Assembly: GCA_024138015.1 (NCBI GenBank)
Contig: JAMXBB010000010.1
Coordinates: 84,600,339-84,664,338, forward strand
DNA from: Lumnitzera littorea
Lineage: Eukaryota; Streptophyta; Magnoliopsida; Myrtales; Combretaceae
DNA length: 64,000 bases
Direction: 5' to 3'
Positions 58,591-64,000 of the stretch are shown one piece after another. The position numbers were made by a program, and so were the translations under genes. Within the stretch, counting starts at the first letter, position 1. Every line of letters begins with the position of its first letter. The notes under the pieces were generated by a model. It did not search any database. It saw only the letters and a list, made by a program, of their open reading frames with translations, and had not been told where the DNA came from.

Positions 58591-61490
58591 ATCATTTATC
58601 TATTTCATTTTTTTTTGTAGTTTTTCATTACATGTGGGTTCCTATTTTACAAGTAAAAAAATAGACAAGGCCATCTAAACTCAACCATGACAACTTAGAT
58701 TTATCCTAATCAAATCACCATTTCGATCCCTATGTAACATGAAGAACCGGCTTATAGAACTAAAACCACATTAAACTACCTTAAATCATCTTAACAAATC
58801 TATGTCAAGTTGAGTAGAGCCATTGGTTGTATATAGTTAGTTATGTTGGGTGTGGTACATGTGAAGTGGTGGTTAGGGCTTGTATTTAGTTAGGATTACA
58901 AGCTAAAATTTTTAAAAAGTAAGAATATTTTGTTATTTTTAGATGTACTTTCGATTTATCAAAATGGCAACTATTATTTTTCCATTTTCTTCCTTGAAAT
59001 TACAATTTCATTTCTACTTTATCTTGTTCTATTAATCAAATATAACATTTAATTGTTGCCCATAATATATTAATGATTAGGTATTGATACGACTTACAGG
59101 TGTATGTAGCGAGTCGGACTAAAAATGGGTATTGGTAGTTCAATGGAAATGAAGAATAGGAAGTGAAATGGAGGTTTTGAATGTAAATTTATATGGATAT
59201 TATATACCAAGACATAAACACAATTAGTGGTTTAACTCAAAAATAGGGTTTGACATAACTCACGAACACTAAATGTCATTTGGAGTTTCAAATGAGAGGG
59301 TTAGATTCAACTCACTAACTCACTTAAATGAGGGTTCACCATAATCTTAAGGTTAAAATTGATAAGAATGCAAGAAAGATTAAAGAGTAAAAACAACATT
59401 CGATAATCCAGAAAGAGTAGGCTCGAGGAGCTCAAGAATATCCTTACTCAAAAGGGAATGTTTAGGTATGATTCTACTATCTCTTTCCTTTTTGTTTTTT
59501 TTTTTTAATAGTATATCCTAAAACTCTAGTGGCAAAAGTATAAATAGAATACAAGGCCTTAAACCCAAAATTAGGCCCATGAATCAAATTAAGGAAAATA
59601 ATTACAAGTGTATAAAACTGTGCGTTTAATGGAAAGATTCGGCATGCAGTCATTCGAATTGTCTTGGAAGGAGCACGATCCGAACTGGGTAGGGATGGCA
59701 GTTGGATGTTTGAGTTTGGATAGGAATCCTCAAAGTCTTACAATGCATGGCCGAGATGCTTGAAAGGTCAGCCCATAGTTGTTGAGTTCTAGAATTGGTT
59801 GGTACTAGTCTTCTCGTGCTGTGCTGAGTAGTTCTTGGGCCTTGAGTTCTTGGTTGTTTGCTCTCTTGGCTTCTCAGTAGACGAAAAGCCTATTGCGAAG
59901 TTGTAACTTCACCTTTCAGCCTTTTGCTATTAGTTAGGCCTCGGCAAGAGCTAGTCAGCCTCGGCTTCCTATTGTTTGGCCTTGGATCCTAACATGTTGG
60001 CCTCGACTTAGGGATCATCATTGGTTGATTCCTATTAGGTATTGTATTAAATGGTTAACAATTCATTGGAGGACCGATGATAGGAATCAGACCACCAAAC
60101 CCTTAACTCGAACCCTAGCCCAAGCCTAAGGGTTGGCGAGTATGGCCAAGCAAATTCTTTCCTTATGACTCACCATCAAGGAGTCCGAACAGCTACATTT
60201 TGTTGACCTAATGACTTAGCTAAGCTAAATTTTCTCGCATTCATCATTTGTCTCCAGTTGTCGACCTAAACTACATTTGACCATTAGCTCAATTGACTTG
60301 AATTCGAGCTAAACTGAATACATCTGAGGCAAATTCACTTTGAAAGAATTATTTGCTCAGCTTGGCTCGCTGACATGCTACCTTTGCTCAACACCTTGGC
60401 TTGGCACTCACTAACTTTAACGTACAGTTTGTCTTTTTTACCAAAAAAGCCATCCATCCATAAGGAGCTACGTGTTCGAGCAATCATGTGATAAAATGCT
60501 CCATACAAAATACTCATTTGTGTTGTATTTTTAATTGTACCTTTATTATTATCTGTACATTATTTCTTTTAGATAATACCCTTTTTAGTATTTATCATTT
60601 AAGTAGGTTGTGTTAGTTTTTCAGGTATAAATACAATTGTACATGTAGCTACAATCTTGGTATCATCTTATTTCAGAATATTAAATATACTCTTTGTGAA
60701 CATTACTCTTGTTAGCTTATTTGCTTACTTTACCCTTATCCTAACTTTTAAGCAAGACTAGGTAGTGAGTAACGTCATCAGAATATCTCGTATGTTATAT
60801 TGAGTTGTGTCGTGAGTCCTCAGAAGTTTCTTGGTGTGTTATATCCTTAGAGCTGTTCATGGGTTTGCTTGTTTTACTTTCTCTATTTTCGTGCATTCTG
60901 TAGTTTGTTTTTAAGCTTTCTGTAACCTTAGACCCATCTCTATGACCGGCCATGTCAGTCCTTAGCTTTGGCTTCATATCAATCGATTTATCCTTTTGTA
61001 AAGTGAGGCCACCTTGAAAGTTTATCCAATGCAAAAAGGGCTTTAATAGTGGATTTTTACTAAAAGAAATGTGGTTAGTTATAAAACCAAACCAAGAATT
61101 GAATCAAAATGAAAGATGATGTTCTTTTATGTCTTTGTTAGTTTATAGCTTGACTTTGTGAGAGAGTTCAAATTGATCCCGATTTATCTTAAGAGGTTGA
61201 ACCATAATTAAACTGAATTGCTTTAATATAAACCAAACACTTTCATACTTTGAAATAAAAAGGTAGCATATTTTGATATTTGAATTCCATCAAAAGGCTT
61301 AAACTAACAAGTTCTTTGGCAAAAATGAAAAAAGAAACCCAACTCTTAACTTGTGGTATCAACTCCTAACTCTCAATCTTCAATGTCTTTAATTGCTGCT
61401 TCATTTAACTCTCATACATGTAGGCTTTCATGTTCAATTAGACTCTCTATCTTAGTTTATGCCTTCATTGAATTTCCCCTCATCTCTTTT
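58591..61490. other. Degenerate repeat-like DNA with a possible LTR promoter
   Basis: No coding frame was recognised. A TATAAATA box at 60626-60633, following CTCATTTGTGTTG and preceding a pyrimidine-rich leader, resembles an LTR promoter, but no LTR ends or TSD could be set. The stretch 59630-60050 is less AT-rich and contains repeated CCTCGGC/GGCCTTGG words. Confidence 0.4.
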
Positions 61491-61494
61491 TTCT

Positions 61495-62070
61495 AGGGTT
61501 GTTCATGGTTTGGTATGGTTCGATTCAAGGGCCAAATCAAACCAATCACATTTTAAACGGTTTGGTTTAAACACTAAATGAACCTAATCAGTTTTAATGG
61601 TTCAAGGTTTTGGACCAAACAGCTTCAAATGTGGTATGATTTGTTTAGTTTGGTTTGATGTCCAAATTGAGAAACATTGCACGAGAATTAAAGCCATATA
61701 ATATTATATTAAGGAACATTGCATTATAGTTGATTGTGAAGGTGCATTAGTTTATTGAGATGATAGATAATAGTGAAGGAAAAGAAGTGGATTGTGGTAG
61801 TTGAGAATAAAATGAGAAATAACAAAACAGAAAAGATAAATAGGGTTAGATTGAAATGTTGATACGTTTTAAAACTAACAAATATTAGTTATCTTTTTAT
61901 TTTTAATGAAAAGCGATTCGATTTAGTTCAATCCCACGAATTGAACCATGACCCATTTGAACCATTTTTGAATGAAACTATGAATCTTTCCTAGATATAA
62001 AAGAATTGCATTTTGCGGTTTAGTATGGTTCGGTTTTGGTTTGGTTTGATTTGGTCTAATGAACAAGCCT
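61495..62070. mobile_element. MITE-like element rich in GGTTTGG words
   Basis: The left end AGGGTTGTTCAT and the right end ATGAACAAGCCT form an inverted repeat matching at 11 of 12 positions. Subterminal GGTTTGGT/ACCAAACC words on both sides are typical of a widespread plant hAT-like MITE group. No convincing 8-bp TSD is visible. A related but unbounded stretch of similar words follows at about 62410-62640. Confidence 0.6.
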
Positions 62071-64000
62071 ATTTATTTTAGTTTTAAGTCCTAACATTCT
62101 TATAGTCTCTCATCAATTAGGGAACTAGTAGGTTTTAGTGTTCTTTAATTGTATATTCCTCTTCTCTTCTTAGCCTACTATATGATAGAGATGATCTAGT
62201 AGGGAGTTTACAAGATAAATTTGAGTTGAAAGTTTAGATTGCTTAAAGGAAACTATTATTCATAATTCTTTTGTTTCTATTATGATTGTACATGGTTAAA
62301 GTCCACTAGTCAATTTTTTGGCTTGAAATCTTGAATGGAATTGTACAAGTATGAACTATAGCAATAAATGCTTATTGGAAACAGTGAAATAAGATTAGAA
62401 CATTGAGGTACTTTTGAAAGTGGTTCAAATCAAAATAAACCAATCACGTTTGAAGCGGTTTAGTTTGCAATATCATGGAATAATGGAAAGTTTTTTAATT
62501 CACTAAATGCTTGAATTGAATTGTTTTAAATATGACTTAGTTTGGTTTAACCCCTAAATCATGTAGTTTGGTTCACTTGGGGTCTAGTCCAAATTGTTTC
62601 AAATGCAATTCAATTTGGTTTAACTCAATCAAAACATAAACACTCTTATAAAGAAACACATATCAAAATTTAGAGGCCTTTTTCTATTTTTAATACTGAG
62701 TCTTAAGTTTTTTAATTTCTACAATAAAAGTCTTGAGACTTTATAATACCGTTAAATCAAGTTCTATATGGTCGTGTGATGCTAATAAAACATATTTGAC
62801 ATCAGCTTGTCGCATTTTTCATTATGAAATTTCAAATTATTTTGAAAAAAAAAAAAAAAAGAAACTCCAAAATGGAAAAACATAACTGTAATCGAGCACA
62901 CAAGGGACGCATGTTCGCCACCAAGTGAGATAGCGACACCTGTTATCATCCTTTTTTGATGAAATTTTCAAAATAATTTTAAATTATGATTAAAAAATCT
63001 TTTGTTAAACTTATTTGTCATAAGGTAAGAAGTACTTGAAAATATTATATTCACGCCACATGGCGTTTTCAGAACAAAATTACATAAAATTTTGAACTTT
63101 TTTGAGAAGTAAGTGACGAGATTGAAATTTTTAGACCGGATTGCAAAAATTTAGAAAGTTTTAAAATTCTCTATACATTTGTTTTCCCTATTCATTTGAG
63201 TATTTAAAATGAAGGTTCATCCCACCAAATTATTTTATTTCCTTCAAGTATAAAAAAAAAAAAAATTATGATAATGCATAGTGTGTAGTCAAGCATGGTG
63301 AGATGAATGGAAAATGCATAAACAGTTTTAGCTAAAGATTTATTTGTTTTAAAAAAATTGAAAAAAAATCCAATGAATTAATTAGATTAAACATTTTCCT
63401 TAAACGTAGACACAACAGCCGAGCCTCTTCAATAATCATCAAGGTTATGTTGTCAATTTATAAATTATTTGAAAGGTCTTAACAAAAACATTTGATTGAG
63501 AGATCTTCTAAAAAAAAAAAAGTTGAAAATTATTATTTCAAGAGTCATTGTCCCTAGAAAAAAATTTAATGGTAGTAATAAGTTATATAAATTAATGAGT
63601 GATATGTAAATAATAAGAAAAAATTTAACATGTGACAATGAAGGAATAAATTTTTTTAAAAAGTATTAATTATATTTTTACATATTAAATTTTTATTGAT
63701 ATTTGTACAATATTTATCAATTTATATAGTATACTGTGAATCGATGAGTAGTGCATAAGTATATATCATAAGAATCGATAAATAAAAGAAATATATTTTA
63801 AAAATATATTAATTATATTTTTATAGATTAAAAATTTATTAATATTTATATATTATTTATTAATTTACGCAATATTAATAGTGCCTTTCGTGTTTATCGG
63901 TTCGGGAGAAGACTTTGACAGTTTGACCGAGTAGGACAAAAGAGACTTTGAAGTGTACCCAAATTAAACGAAAGCTTCTTCTTTCAACTACCCCATAAAG
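62071..64000. other. AT-rich intergenic DNA to the window end
   Basis: No gene was recognised. The last 110 bases (from about 63885) are less AT-rich and could be the promoter or leader of a gene beyond the window. Confidence 0.45.

Noticed and set aside
60335..61034. Two minus-strand frames of 60 and 79 codons
   Set aside because: They show no motif, no shared frame and no conservation signal; they lie over an LTR-promoter-like stretch.

Overview
The window looks like eudicot plant nuclear DNA. It is AT-rich, has one intron-bearing gene of the plant NPF (NRT1/PTR) transporter family, and is otherwise filled with plant-type transposable elements: Ty1/copia, Ty3/gypsy-like LTR elements with long LTRs, an L1-clade LINE, and hAT-like MITEs. 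I cannot name the species. A single N at 27717 marks it as assembled sequence. Nothing bacterial, organellar, rRNA or CRISPR-like was seen.

Layout. 1-2903: AT-rich intergenic DNA with a hAT-like MITE (835-1862) holding a smaller inverted-repeat element. 2909-7975: a structurally complete but decayed Ty1/copia element with two LTRs, PBS, PPT and the 5-bp TSD AATTG. 7981-18087: mostly empty intergenic DNA with a 328-bp tandem duplication (about 8403-9045) and a possible promoter plus noncoding exon (10302-10554). 18102-21378: the only gene that appears intact, a four-exon NPF5.5-like transporter of 533 codons on the plus strand.

21620-41360: a nested transposon complex about 240 bp downstream of the gene. 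A LINE on the minus strand, bounded by an 18-bp TSD, is cut into three pieces. One cut is a noncoding LTR element (22638-28250, TSD TCTTC) whose LTR carries a solo LTR (26488-27969, TSD ATTAT). The other is an 8.05-kb LTR element (30870-38920, TSD AACCC) with an antisense coiled-coil ORF and a 750-bp inverted repeat, itself holding a solo LTR (34992-36407, TSD CAAAC). Removing each insertion with one TSD copy puts the interrupted frames back in register, so the order of events can be read from the sequence.

41400-58590: a MITE split by a 3.3-kb LTR-like copy, a single Ogre/Tat-like LTR (46493 to about 50490) with its primer-binding site, and noncoding tandem-repeat-rich DNA containing a second 3.3-kb LTR-like copy and a 1.3-kb minisatellite of 48-49-bp units. 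58591-64000: degenerate repeats, a possible LTR promoter, and a MITE rich in GGTTT words.

The genes do not form a pathway. There is one cellular gene, and the remaining coding traces are dead transposon genes. The points most worth a second look are the layered insertion history, the antisense ORF with its inverted duplication inside the 30870-38920 element, and the altered proton-coupling motif of the transporter.
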